Source: UBA4823 sp034436035 (GTDB taxonomy: Bacteria > Chloroflexota > Anaerolineae > Anaerolineales > UBA4823). From it: a DNA stretch of 34,052 nucleotides. Location: contig DAOTVW010000212.1 of the NCBI GenBank assembly GCA_034436035.1, positions 1 through 34,052 on the forward strand, written 5' to 3'. A program made the position numbers and the translations under genes. This document shows, piece after piece, positions 1 to 8,918 of the stretch. The stretch's first letter is position 1; each line of letters starts with the position of its first letter. The notes beneath the pieces are model-generated. The model saw nothing but the letters and a program-made list of their open reading frames with translations, was not told where the DNA came from and searched no databases.

Positions 1-21
1 CTTATTACTACCAGATAATCG

Positions 22-27
22 TATAAT
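22..27 (+). promoter_or_regulatory. Candidate -10 element upstream of the histidine kinase
   Basis: A consensus TATAAT lies about 90 bases before the kinase start. Its -35 region would fall at or before the first bases of the window, so the promoter cannot be confirmed. Between it and the gene, 61-78 can form a short hairpin (CCCTC paired with GAGGG). Confidence 0.3.
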
Positions 28-113
28 GGGGAAAAGATTATCCATATTATCGGGTGCTGACCCTCGTCTGCATGAGGGCTTAAGTTTTGGCTTTCACATT
101 TCTGGAGAAGTCC

Positions 114-2441
114 ATGGCTAATCAAAGAAAAAAGGTTAGACGCATTTTTCCAAAATTTTCTCGAAGAACATTAAGGACGAGATTACTCAGCGGGTTCATC
201 ATCATTGCCTCGCTGCCAGTGCTCACTGCTGCAATTATCTCGCTCGCAATTGGTTTATTCAATTGGCGTCAGCAGTCATTCGAGCGGTTAGAAACCGTTG
301 CCGATTCCAAACAAGAAGCAATCTTACGCTGGGCTGACTCGGTTGAACAAAAATTGGCTATTGCTGCCAACAGTGATTGCGGCTACGATCGCATTAATGT
401 CATTGTCTCATTAGCTCGCGAGGATAAGTATCTACAATTTTACAATCGGGTAGTTCGCAACCATTTTGTCGATTTCCTAACCCAGGCTGGTGGCATTCAG
501 GCATTATCTTTAGCAGATAGGAATGGTTTGATTATCCTTTCTTCTGATATTCATCAAGAAGGGGGTCATTTTTCCGATTTAAAAATAAATGAAGAAATCA
601 TGGCAAAGCCCAGCCTGTCCATAATCCGCCAGGATAGCACAAAGACCGAGACAATAGATAATTTCCAAATCCTTGCCAGTTCTCCGATTAGCGGTTTATC
701 ATCAGATGAAAAAGGGCTGCTGATTGCTCAACCACGTTTAGACCGACTGGTGCAAATATTAAATGATTACACTGGCTTAGGGAAAACTGGAAAAACCTAT
801 CTGATCACACCAGATCACTTATTATTTGCAGATAGCCGCTTACAGGATGATTTATCAAATCAAAGTAATCTAACCTTCACCCCAACGGAAGGCTTGCGCA
901 AGGCGATTGAATCGAAAGCGGTTATTTCTGGTATATTTCCAGATTTTCGTCAGCGGGATGTTTTGGCAGTTTATCGCTGGTTGCCAGAGTTAGGGGTAGT
1001 CTTAGCGGTCGAGCAAGACCGCATGGAGACTTTTGCCACTATATTTGAAACCCTCGGGATCAATCTCGTCATTGTTACAATTTCATTAGCGGTTGCTATT
1101 GCCCTTTCGATGGTGGTCGTCCGTGACATCGTACAGCCAATCACCGACCTGGCTGATACCGCCACTTGCATCGCTGCAGGTGATTTAGACCAAATCGCGC
1201 GAGTGAATCAAACCGATGAGATTGGTATTCTGGCAAGTGCATTCAATAGCATGACGGCGCAACTGCGGGAATTGATCACCAATTTGGAGAAACGAGTAGC
1301 GGATCGTACCCAAGAATTGGAGCGTTTAGCCCTCCAATTGGAAACCAGTGCTCGGGTAGGCAGAGAAATAACTTCTATTCTGGAAATCGACGAATTGTTG
1401 AGCAAAGTTTCGGAATTGATAAGGGGTGCTTTTGATTATTACGGGGTACATATTTTTCTATTAGATGAGGGAAAAAATCAATTGATTTTTAATGGGACAT
1501 GGGAAGGCAAACCATATCATGTGACATTGGAAGTTGGACAAGACAGCTTAAATGGCAAAGCTGTCTTACAAAACAAGGCGATTTTAGCGAATGATGTTGC
1601 ATTAGAACCAAGTTATCGCATGGATGATCATTATCCTGACACACAAGCAGAGTTAGTTGTACCTCTACGAATTGGCAATCGTGTTATTGGAACCCTGGAC
1701 ATTCTCTCCACAGAGAAACATGCCTTTAACCCGGATGACATGCTGGTAGTGCAAAGCCTCGGCGATCAAATTGCAATTGCGATCGAAAACGCCCGCTTGT
1801 ATGAACGCAGCCGGGAATTAGCAGTGCTGGAGGAGCGTAATCGTATGGCTCGCGAACTGCATGATTCGATGAATCAATCATTATATAGCGTGATATTATT
1901 TACTGGCGCGGCAAGAAATGAGGCGGATCAGATTGGTTCACAAGCGATTCAGAACTTTCTCGAACGAGCGGAAAACATGGCAAAACAAGCCTTGAAAGAA
2001 ATGCGATTATTAGTGTATGAACTGCGCCCGTTAGAGTTAGAAGAAAAAGGTTTCCTGGGGGCTTTACAACAACGTCTTGACACGGTGGAGGGAAGGGCTG
2101 GAATTGATGTAGAATTAAAAATCAATCAGCAATCCCCTTTACCTTATTTTTTAGAAGATGCTTTATTCCGCATTGTACAGGAAGCTTTGAATAACATTAT
2201 TAAACATTCCAATGCTACCAAAGTGATCATCGAAATGGAGATCAACGAGGAAGTGTGTAAGATGCGGGTTGTCGATAATGGGATTGGTTTTGATCCCGCA
2301 TTGATCCAAACCCGTCATGGGATGGGCTTGATCAATATGCGGGAACGGGCAGAAAAATTGGGTGGTAAACTTTCCATTAAGTCAACTCCTTCTCTAGGCA
2401 CAGAAGTTGAATTTGAGATCGATTTTCGCCTGATTGCATGA
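114..2441 (+). CDS. Membrane sensor histidine kinase (HAMP, GAF, HisKA_3, HATPase_c)
   Basis: A 775-residue sensor kinase of the NarX/DegS/LiaS class. Visible in order: a basic N-terminus; a membrane segment about 27-50; an extracellular region about 51-312 resembling a Cache-type sensor; a second membrane segment about 315-337; a HAMP linker about 337-390 running into a coiled coil; a GAF domain about 425-562; a HisKA_3 dimerisation region with phospho-acceptor H583 in ARELHDSMNQ; and an ATPase domain with N-box near 691-701, DNGIGFD at 721-727 and GMGLINM at 736-742. All catalytic motifs look intact. I chose the ATG at 114 because GGAGAAG stands just upstream; an in-frame TTG at 87 is possible but has no such site. 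The partner regulator begins 13 bases after the stop, so the two form an operon. The signal is unknown; a small-molecule ligand of the extracellular domain is inferred. Confidence 0.93.
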   Translation: MANQRKKVRRIFPKFSRRTLRTRLLSGFIIIASLPVLTAAIISLAIGLFNWRQQSFERLETVADSKQEAILRWADSVEQKLAIAANSDCGYDRINVIVSLAREDKYLQFYNRVVRNHFVDFLTQAGGIQALSLADRNGLIILSSDIHQEGGHFSDLKINEEIMAKPSLSIIRQDSTKTETIDNFQILASSPISGLSSDEKGLLIAQPRLDRLVQILNDYTGLGKTGKTYLITPDHLLFADSRLQDDLSNQSNLTFTPTEGLRKAIESKAVISGIFPDFRQRDVLAVYRWLPELGVVLAVEQDRMETFATIFETLGINLVIVTISLAVAIALSMVVVRDIVQPITDLADTATCIAAGDLDQIARVNQTDEIGILASAFNSMTAQLRELITNLEKRVADRTQELERLALQLETSARVGREITSILEIDELLSKVSELIRGAFDYYGVHIFLLDEGKNQLIFNGTWEGKPYHVTLEVGQDSLNGKAVLQNKAILANDVALEPSYRMDDHYPDTQAELVVPLRIGNRVIGTLDILSTEKHAFNPDDMLVVQSLGDQIAIAIENARLYERSRELAVLEERNRMARELHDSMNQSLYSVILFTGAARNEADQIGSQAIQNFLERAENMAKQALKEMRLLVYELRPLELEEKGFLGALQQRLDTVEGRAGIDVELKINQQSPLPYFLEDALFRIVQEALNNIIKHSNATKVIIEMEINEEVCKMRVVDNGIGFDPALIQTRHGMGLINMRERAEKLGGKLSIKSTPSLGTEVEFEIDFRLIA

Positions 2442-2454
2442 AAGAGGAGCGCAG

Positions 2455-3117
2455 ATGAAATCGGAAATAGAGGAAACTTTGATAAAAGTCCTGGTCGTCG
2501 AAGACCACCTGGTTGTGCGCGAAGGGTTGTGCGCGCTCATTAATTCCTCGCCTGGTTTACAAGTGATTGGTGAAGCCACCGATGGGAACGAAGCGGTGTC
2601 CAAAGCGCGTCAATTGAAGCCAGATGTGATCTTGATGGATTTGGTGATGCCCCGTAAAGATGGGATTCAAGCAATTCGCGAAATTATGCAGGAGAACCCA
2701 CACGCACGCATTTTGGTATTAAGTAGCTATTCGGGAGAAAATATTATCCAAGCGGTAATGGCTGGGGCATTAGGTTATCTTCTCAAAGAATCTTCTTCGC
2801 GGGAATTGATTGACGCAATTATGGATGTCTATCGTGGGAAATTATCTCTCCATCCGCTATTAACACGCCGTATTTTACGCGGCTATAAACAAGGTGAAAG
2901 CGAGACGAAACTAGAAAATCAATTATCTGAGCGAGAGGTGGATGTATTGAAACTTTTAGCGAAAGGTTTGTCGAACCAAAATATCGCCAGCGAGCTTTGT
3001 TTAAGTGAACACACGGTTGCGAAACACATTGGCAGCATATTAAGTAAACTCAACCTTGAAAACCGCACTCAAGCGGCTTTATTTGCCCTACGGGTGGGCT
3101 TAGCGAAATTGGAGTGA
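2455..3117 (+). CDS. NarL/LuxR-family response regulator
   Basis: A 220-residue DNA-binding response regulator. The receiver domain (about 10-125) has the acidic pair E17-D18 (VVEDH), the phosphorylated Asp at D62 in LMDLVMP and the conserved Lys in LLKESS. The C-terminal part (about 155-215) is a GerE/LuxR helix-turn-helix beginning LSEREVDVLKLLAKGLSNQ. The ATG at 2455 is preceded by GAGGAG at good spacing; an in-frame TTG at 2434 would overlap the kinase and lacks a site. It is the cognate partner of the upstream HisKA_3 kinase, a pairing normal for this class. The target promoter is not shown by the sequence. The operon starting at 3197 is the nearest candidate, by proximity only. Confidence 0.94.
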   Translation: MKSEIEETLIKVLVVEDHLVVREGLCALINSSPGLQVIGEATDGNEAVSKARQLKPDVILMDLVMPRKDGIQAIREIMQENPHARILVLSSYSGENIIQAVMAGALGYLLKESSSRELIDAIMDVYRGKLSLHPLLTRRILRGYKQGESETKLENQLSEREVDVLKLLAKGLSNQNIASELCLSEHTVAKHIGSILSKLNLENRTQAALFALRVGLAKLE

Positions 3118-3180
3118 ACTACTTATTTTTTCTACCATCGATTGCTTAATATTAGGTATGAAAGCCGGGGGTAAGGGTTA

Positions 3181-3186
3181 TATAAT
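3181..3186 (+). promoter_or_regulatory. Candidate -10 element placing the transcript start at the hydrolase ATG
   Basis: A perfect TATAAT ends ten bases before the ATG at 3197, so transcription would start within a few bases of the start codon. No good -35 hexamer is seen at 16-18 bases. No Shine-Dalgarno sequence precedes the ATG, which fits a leaderless or nearly leaderless message. Confidence 0.45.
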
Positions 3187-3196
3187 TTAACCTGAG

Positions 3197-5236
3197 ATGA
3201 AACAGTTACCCACCATAAAAACAATCACACAATTTCCACATCGTGTCGAACTGATCGAAAACACTTGGATAATTCTCAAAGATGGCACACGGCTGGCTGC
3301 CAGAATCTGGCTACCAGAAAATGCACAAAACCATCCGATACCGGCGATATTGGAGTACCTCCCCTACCGAAAAGATGATGGTACTGCCATACGTGATCGG
3401 GTCATTCACGAATATTTTGCCGGGCATGGCTACGCCTCCATTCGAGTGGACATGCGCGGCAGCGGTGATTCAGATGGCTTGCTCTTAGACGAGTATTTAC
3501 CGCAGGAGCAACTCGACGCGCTGGAAGTGATTGATTGGATTGCGCATCAACCCTGGTGTAACGGTTCGGTAGGGATGATGGGGATATCATGGGGCGGTTT
3601 CAATAGCTTACAGGTAGCTGCCCACCGCCCAGCGGCTTTAAAAGCAATTATCACAGTTTGCTCTACGGACGACCGTTACAGCGATGATTGTCATTATATG
3701 GGTGGTTGTGTTCTAGGTTCAGACATGTTGAATTGGGCGTCCATCATGTTCGCATATAACGGTTTACCGCCCGATCCAGAAGTTGTCGGTGAGCGTTGGC
3801 GAGCAATGTGGTTTAATCGTTTGGAAAATAACTCACCTTTCGTTGAAACCTGGTTGAGCCATCAGCTGCGTGATGATTATTGGAAACAAGGGTCAGTAGA
3901 TGAAGATTATAGCGCTATCCAGTGTGCAGTGTACGCTATCGGGGGTTGGGTTGATCCGTATACCAATTCCGTCCCGCGCCTGTTGGCTAATTTAAAAGCA
4001 CCGCGTAAGGGTTTAATCGGTCCTTGGGCACATTCCTATCCACACACCGCAATCCCACAACCCTCTATAGGTTTTTTACAAGAATGCCTCCGTTGGTGGG
4101 ATTACTGGCTTAAAGGAATTGATACGGGCATTATGGATGAACCGATGCTGCGGGTTTGGATGCCCGATGCAATTACCCCCCAGCCGCGTGAACTATTCTG
4201 GCCAGGGCGCTGGGTGGCAGAGGAATCCTGGCCACCTAAGAATGTGCAGCAGCAAATCTACTACTTGCATGATCATCGTTTAGAAGCATTCCCTTCGGGG
4301 GAAGAAGCATTCCAAATCAAAGGGGCTCAAACCTGCGGTTCTAATGCTGGGGTGTGGTGCCCGTATGGTACGATGTTTGGCATGCCGATCGATCAACGGG
4401 TGGATGATGGATTATCTCTGACCTTTACATCTGCACCCTTAAAATCCCCCATGGAGATCCTTGGATTTCCCATGGTAACCTTGAAAATTTCGGTGGATCA
4501 ATCCAATGCCTTATTAGCAGTTCGTTTGTGCGATATAGCCCCCGATGGCAGTTCGCGCTTGATTAGTTGGGGTTTATTAAACCTCACCCACCGCGAGAAT
4601 CATCACGATCCAAAACCGCTCCTTCCTGGAGAAGCTTATGTTGTAACGGTACAACTCAATGTAACTGCTCACCACTTGGCGGCAGGTCACCGTTGGCAAT
4701 TAGCGGTTTCGCCAACCTATTGGCCGCATGCCTGGCCCTCTCCACAAGCGGTTAATTTGACCCTTTATCCAGGTGAAGAATCACACCTGATCTTGCCAGT
4801 CCGTTTGCCCAACCCACTAGATCAGCAACTGCAGGATTTTGATGCACCAGAAGGCGCACCGCCATTGGAGTGTGAAATCATCCGTCCTGAGAAAGCCTGG
4901 CGGACAATCCAGTATGATGTCGTTTCCGCTCAATTGACGATGACCGATTGCATTGATGAGGGCAGACAAAGAATTATCAGCAACGATTTAGAATATGATT
5001 CGTTTATTAAGAACATCTTTTCCATCGTAGAGGGAGACCCTCTCTCTGCTCAGGTACGCTGTGAGCGCAAAATTGAAATTCGACGTGGTGATTGGGAAAC
5101 CCGTATTCAGACATATAGTCTCATGACCAGTGATGCGGATTACTTCCACTTGACGAATGTTTTGGATGCGTACGAAAAAAACACGCGGATATTTACTCGC
5201 AGTTGGACGAAAAAAATCCCCCGTCTATGGGTTTAA
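3197..5236 (+). CDS. CocE/NonD-family serine hydrolase (peptidase S15-like)
   Basis: A 679-residue alpha/beta hydrolase of the X-Pro dipeptidyl-peptidase/CocE group, whose known members hydrolyse acyl esters, amino-acid esters or X-Pro peptides. The nucleophile elbow GISWGG places Ser131 in the GxSxG motif. The other triad residues are probably Asp253 in GGWVDPY and His279 in GPWAHSYPH, both conserved family motifs. After about residue 320 the chain continues as the jelly-roll C-terminal domain typical of the family. No signal peptide is visible, so the enzyme is probably cytoplasmic. It is followed after about 100 bases by a peptide-type ABC importer with no terminator between, suggesting it processes the imported substrate. 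Substrate specificity cannot be read from sequence. An X-Pro peptidase, an ester hydrolase or an amide acylase are all possible. Confidence 0.9.
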   Translation: MKQLPTIKTITQFPHRVELIENTWIILKDGTRLAARIWLPENAQNHPIPAILEYLPYRKDDGTAIRDRVIHEYFAGHGYASIRVDMRGSGDSDGLLLDEYLPQEQLDALEVIDWIAHQPWCNGSVGMMGISWGGFNSLQVAAHRPAALKAIITVCSTDDRYSDDCHYMGGCVLGSDMLNWASIMFAYNGLPPDPEVVGERWRAMWFNRLENNSPFVETWLSHQLRDDYWKQGSVDEDYSAIQCAVYAIGGWVDPYTNSVPRLLANLKAPRKGLIGPWAHSYPHTAIPQPSIGFLQECLRWWDYWLKGIDTGIMDEPMLRVWMPDAITPQPRELFWPGRWVAEESWPPKNVQQQIYYLHDHRLEAFPSGEEAFQIKGAQTCGSNAGVWCPYGTMFGMPIDQRVDDGLSLTFTSAPLKSPMEILGFPMVTLKISVDQSNALLAVRLCDIAPDGSSRLISWGLLNLTHRENHHDPKPLLPGEAYVVTVQLNVTAHHLAAGHRWQLAVSPTYWPHAWPSPQAVNLTLYPGEESHLILPVRLPNPLDQQLQDFDAPEGAPPLECEIIRPEKAWRTIQYDVVSAQLTMTDCIDEGRQRIISNDLEYDSFIKNIFSIVEGDPLSAQVRCERKIEIRRGDWETRIQTYSLMTSDADYFHLTNVLDAYEKNTRIFTRSWTKKIPRLWV

Positions 5237-5340
5237 GTTTTTATTTTCCTAAATTGATTTTATTGAGGAGGTGTCTGGAGAGAATGACCAAAAATATTCA
5301 AGATGATAATGCCCAAAAAATCAAGAAAAGAAGAGGTCAA

Positions 5341-6990
5341 ATGATGAACAAAAAAACAAATGTTTGGATATGGTTGAGTCTATTCGTCATGCTCGCCATG
5401 CTGTTATCGAGTTGTGCTTCACCCTCCACGCCGCAAGCACAACCAGCCACAACGGAAGAAGCAACGACGGAGACGAGTGTTTCAGCTGCGACAGAAGCCC
5501 CTCAGCCGGCTGTCACACAAGAAGTTAGCCCTTCCAGCAATGAACCCAAAATCCTTAAAGTTCGTCTGCCCAAAGATATTGGCAATCTCGATCCTGCCTT
5601 TATCGTTGGTTCAGAGGATGATACAGTGGATCGGGCGGTAATGGAAGGGTTGATCCGCTACAAACCAGATGGCACCACTGAAAATCAGCTAGTGGAATGG
5701 ATCAAGCCATCTTCTGATGGTTTATCTATCGACTTTAAACTGCGCGAAGGGATTCAGTGGCAGCGTGGCTATGGTGAGCTGACCACAGAGGATGTTAAGT
5801 TTTCCTATGAGCGGTTTATTGATCCCAACTTGAACGCCGTCTATAAAGATGATTTCGCTTCTTTAGATCATGTCGAAATCATCAATAAATACGAGGGTAA
5901 GATCGTCCTTAAAGAGCCCCAGGCAACCCTATGGACTACCACCTTACCCATGACTTCTGGTTTAATTGTTTGTAAAAAATTTGTTGAAGAAGTCGGGTTA
6001 GATAAATTTAAGACCGATATTGTTGGAACCGGCCCGTACATGTTAACGGAATGGAAACCCAAAGAGCGCATCGTATTGAAACGCAACCCGGATTATTGGG
6101 GCGAGCAACCATATTATGATGAAATTCAATTGATCCCCATTGACGATGATAAAGTCGCAGAAGTAGCGTTAGAGGCGGGGGAAGTAGATTTCAGTTTGGT
6201 CTCGCTGGCTTCGGTAGACCGCTTTCAAAGCGATCCTAATTATCATGTCGACCTGATGCCCACCAACAATTATAGTTGGATCGCCATCAATGTTGAAAAT
6301 CCAAAACTGCAGGATATCAATGTCCGCAAGGCAATCTTGTACGGGATTGATGTGCCAAGTATTCTAACCGCCACGTATATGGGAAAAGCTCCGCAAGCTC
6401 GGGCATTGATCCCACCTGGTAATTTGGGATACTGGAAAGATGCTCCCCATTATGATCGTGATGTCGCTAAAGCGAAAGAATACCTTGCCAAGGCCGGATT
6501 AACTTCATTGGATTTGAATTTAGCCATCAACGATGTTACAGAATTCCGCACTTGGGCAGAGATTATTCAACAAAATCTCGCTGAGGTTGGAATCAACATC
6601 AATATTGTGCCACTCGATTCCAGCACCTATTGGGAGTTAGGGTCCGGCGACAAAGGAAAAGAAGTGGAACTGGTAGCGATGAATTATTCTGCTATGCCAG
6701 ATCCAGCCTGGTTCACGATGTGGTTTACCTGCGACCAGGTGGGCGTTTGGAACTGGATGCGATGGTGTAATAAACGGTATGATGAGTTACATAAATTGGG
6801 TATCAAGACATTGGATCCAGCCGAACGGGAAAAAATCTATATTGAAATGCAACAATTATGGGATGCCGATGTCATTTCCGTTTGGATAACCAATCAGCCA
6901 TTAGCGTATGTTTCCAAAGCGTCAATCCAGCCAGCAATGTATCCTGGCGGGCTTTGCCCAATGTTAAGGGATTTCAAAGCGACTGAATAA
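5341..6990 (+). CDS. Peptide-type ABC transporter substrate-binding lipoprotein (SBP_bac_5)
   Basis: A 549-residue extracytoplasmic binding protein of family 5 (OppA/DppA class). It starts with a lipoprotein signal: KK near the N-terminus, a hydrophobic core about 8-22 and the lipobox LSSC with Cys25 as the lipid anchor. A Thr/Glu/Ala/Pro-rich linker of roughly 45 residues follows, then the two-lobed binding domain with family phrases such as KFSYERFIDP, GTGPYMLTEWKP and RKAILYGID. I chose 5341/5344 because this gives a normal signal peptide with AGAGGT upstream. An in-frame ATG at 5284 has the stronger site GAGGAGGT (5265-5272) but would add 19 charged residues before the signal. It lies between a CocE-type hydrolase and the permease genes. 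The ligand is probably a peptide, though family 5 also binds sugars, nickel and opines. Confidence 0.92.
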   Translation: MMNKKTNVWIWLSLFVMLAMLLSSCASPSTPQAQPATTEEATTETSVSAATEAPQPAVTQEVSPSSNEPKILKVRLPKDIGNLDPAFIVGSEDDTVDRAVMEGLIRYKPDGTTENQLVEWIKPSSDGLSIDFKLREGIQWQRGYGELTTEDVKFSYERFIDPNLNAVYKDDFASLDHVEIINKYEGKIVLKEPQATLWTTTLPMTSGLIVCKKFVEEVGLDKFKTDIVGTGPYMLTEWKPKERIVLKRNPDYWGEQPYYDEIQLIPIDDDKVAEVALEAGEVDFSLVSLASVDRFQSDPNYHVDLMPTNNYSWIAINVENPKLQDINVRKAILYGIDVPSILTATYMGKAPQARALIPPGNLGYWKDAPHYDRDVAKAKEYLAKAGLTSLDLNLAINDVTEFRTWAEIIQQNLAEVGININIVPLDSSTYWELGSGDKGKEVELVAMNYSAMPDPAWFTMWFTCDQVGVWNWMRWCNKRYDELHKLGIKTLDPAEREKIYIEMQQLWDADVISVWITNQPLAYVSKASIQPAMYPGGLCPMLRDFKATE

Positions 6991-7002
6991 GCGTTACAAT
7001 TT

Positions 7003-7053
7003 GATACAGGCAATAAGACGAGAAATCGTTCTGTTGCCTGTATCCTTCTTTTT
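7003..7053 (+). terminator. Long hairpin and T-tract between binding-protein and permease genes
   Basis: An 11-bp perfect inverted repeat (7003-7013 with 7034-7044) encloses a smaller stem (AGA-CGA with TCG-T-TCT) and is followed by CTTCTTTTT. It can act as a partial terminator or as a 3' stabiliser for the binding-protein message, lowering expression of the downstream permeases and ATPase. The permease ribosome site at 7057-7064 lies immediately after it. Confidence 0.7.
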
Positions 7054-7073
7054 GCCAAGGAGGTTGCCTAAAG

Positions 7074-8027
7074 GTGCTGGTTTACCTGATTAAGCGTTTT
7101 TTTATGACCATTGCAGTATTGCTTCTGGTGATGGTTTTTTTGTCTTTATTGGTTCACATTGTACCGGGGGACGCAGCGAAAACATTATTAGGTCCGCGAG
7201 CAAGTCCGGAATTAATCCAAAAAATCCGTGCCGCCATGGATTTAGATAAACCGGCTTATGTTCAGGTAGCAAATTTCTTTTGGAAAGTTTTACACGGCGA
7301 TTTAGGGACCGACGTTTTTACCGGCGTTTCGATCAATCGCTTGGTTGGTTCTGCCCTTCCCCATACGATCATCTTAGCCATTGCTTCTCTGACCCTGGCT
7401 GTGTTAATCGGCGTCCCATTAGGTGTTTTTTCCGCCACCCACCCCGATTCTTGGTTAGACCGAATCACCGCTATTTTATCCATTTCCTTTACCACCATCC
7501 CATCCTATGTGGCTGGTTTATTTTTGTTGTTAATTTTCGCGGTTCAATTAAAGGTGATGCCAGCCATCGGTTTGGGTAAAGAAGGAAATATCAAAGATTA
7601 CTTGATGCATTTAATTCTCCCTACGGTTGCACTAGCAATAACCTGGATCGGTTATCTGGCGCGCTTGGTGCGGACAAGCATGTTAGAAGTATTGAATGAA
7701 ACTTATGTCCGGGCAGCTCGCGCATCCGGTTTATCCGAACGTTTGGTTCGCTACAAATACGCATTGAAAAATGCTCTGATCCCGACTGTGGCAGTTCTTG
7801 GAGTTGGTTTGGGGAGCCTGATGGGCGGGGCTGTGCTTGTTGAAGTGATCTTTAATCGCCCCGGCATGGGTATGTTAATTTACAACGCCATTAAAACCCG
7901 CAATTATCCAGTGGTGCGTGCAGGAGTGTTAATTGTGGCGTTCTTATTTGTTTTTGTTAATTTCCTGACGGATTTAATCTATACTTATTTAGATCCACGC
8001 ATCCAACTTGGAAAACAGCAGCGATAA
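7074..8027 (+). CDS. ABC transporter permease, DppB/OppB family
   Basis: A 317-residue inner-membrane permease of the peptide importer class. It has the expected N-terminal membrane segment (about 9-29), a substrate-side loop with VPGDAAKTLLGP, and a cluster of membrane segments after about residue 95. The ATPase-coupling EAA loop is visible around LNETYVRAARASGLSERL. The start is GTG at 7074, supported by the perfect site AAGGAGGT at 7057-7064. The length matches DppB homologues. It pairs with the next gene to form the transmembrane channel. Confidence 0.95.
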   Translation: MLVYLIKRFFMTIAVLLLVMVFLSLLVHIVPGDAAKTLLGPRASPELIQKIRAAMDLDKPAYVQVANFFWKVLHGDLGTDVFTGVSINRLVGSALPHTIILAIASLTLAVLIGVPLGVFSATHPDSWLDRITAILSISFTTIPSYVAGLFLLLIFAVQLKVMPAIGLGKEGNIKDYLMHLILPTVALAITWIGYLARLVRTSMLEVLNETYVRAARASGLSERLVRYKYALKNALIPTVAVLGVGLGSLMGGAVLVEVIFNRPGMGMLIYNAIKTRNYPVVRAGVLIVAFLFVFVNFLTDLIYTYLDPRIQLGKQQR

Positions 8028-8030
8028 ATT

Positions 8031-8918
8031 ATGGAAAATGCAATCGCATCGCAGACAAGGAAAATAAATCTAGAACGGTTTGAAATACTGTGGGATATCC
8101 TGCGCCGTCCGCAAGGAGCAATCGGATTCGCAATTGTTTTCATCTTTATTATCACAGTCATTTTTGCGCCCTTTATCGCGCCTTATGATTATGCTCATCA
8201 AGACATCCCCAATCGTTTCCAAGGGCCATCCGTGAAATACTGGTTGGGTACAGATCATTTAGGACGAGACTTATTTTCGCGTTTGGTTTATGGCGCACGG
8301 ATAGCACTGGGTGTGGCAATCCCTTCTGTCTCTATAGCATTAAGCATCGGTATTCTTTTTGGTTTACTGGCAGGGTATTTAGGCGGAACAGTGGATAACC
8401 TGATTGTCGTCTTGATGGATTCGTTGCAAGCTTTTCCTTCGCTGATTCTCTCTTTAGCGATCCTTGCTTTACTCGGACCTTCGTTAATCAACGTGGTTAT
8501 TGTAATTGGGTTGACCTGGATGCCAAATTATGCCCGAGTAATTCGGGCGCAAGTGCTCTCCGCCCGTGAGGCAGTCTATGTTGAGGCGGAGCGCTCATTA
8601 GGCGCGACCAATCAACGCATCATCTTTTCCCATATCTTACCCAATGTCATTGCACCGGCGTTAATCCTCGCAGCAATGGATTTACCGTGGGTGATCACTT
8701 TCGAAGCCGGCTTGTCATTTATGGGTTTAGGTGTCCGTCCACCAACACCTTCTTGGGGGGTGATCTTATACGATGGATTTTACAACATCCGTTTATCTCC
8801 ATGGCCAGTGACTTGGTCCGGGCTAGCATTAATCCTCACAACGATGGGGTTCACTTTATTTGGGGAAACCTTGCGGGATGTTCTGGACCCCCGTTTATCC
8901 GGGACAAGGGGGATCTGA
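8031..8918 (+). CDS. ABC transporter permease, DppC/OppC family
   Basis: A 295-residue second permease of the importer. It has an N-terminal membrane segment (about 30-52, GFAIVFIFIITVIFAPFIAP), the family phrase YWLGTDHLGRDLFSRLVYGAR, further membrane segments, and the EAA coupling loop around EAERSLGATNQRI. It starts three bases after the upstream stop codon with no clear ribosome site of its own, so translation is probably coupled. Its stop codon overlaps the next start (TGATG). It would form a heterodimer with the DppB-like protein. Confidence 0.95.
   Translation: MENAIASQTRKINLERFEILWDILRRPQGAIGFAIVFIFIITVIFAPFIAPYDYAHQDIPNRFQGPSVKYWLGTDHLGRDLFSRLVYGARIALGVAIPSVSIALSIGILFGLLAGYLGGTVDNLIVVLMDSLQAFPSLILSLAILALLGPSLINVVIVIGLTWMPNYARVIRAQVLSAREAVYVEAERSLGATNQRIIFSHILPNVIAPALILAAMDLPWVITFEAGLSFMGLGVRPPTPSWGVILYDGFYNIRLSPWPVTWSGLALILTTMGFTLFGETLRDVLDPRLSGTRGI

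Noticed and set aside
8687..8917. Open upstream extension of the fused ATPase frame
   Set aside because: It lies wholly inside the DppC-like gene and encodes no family sequence. The TGATG overlap at 8916-8920 gives the natural start.
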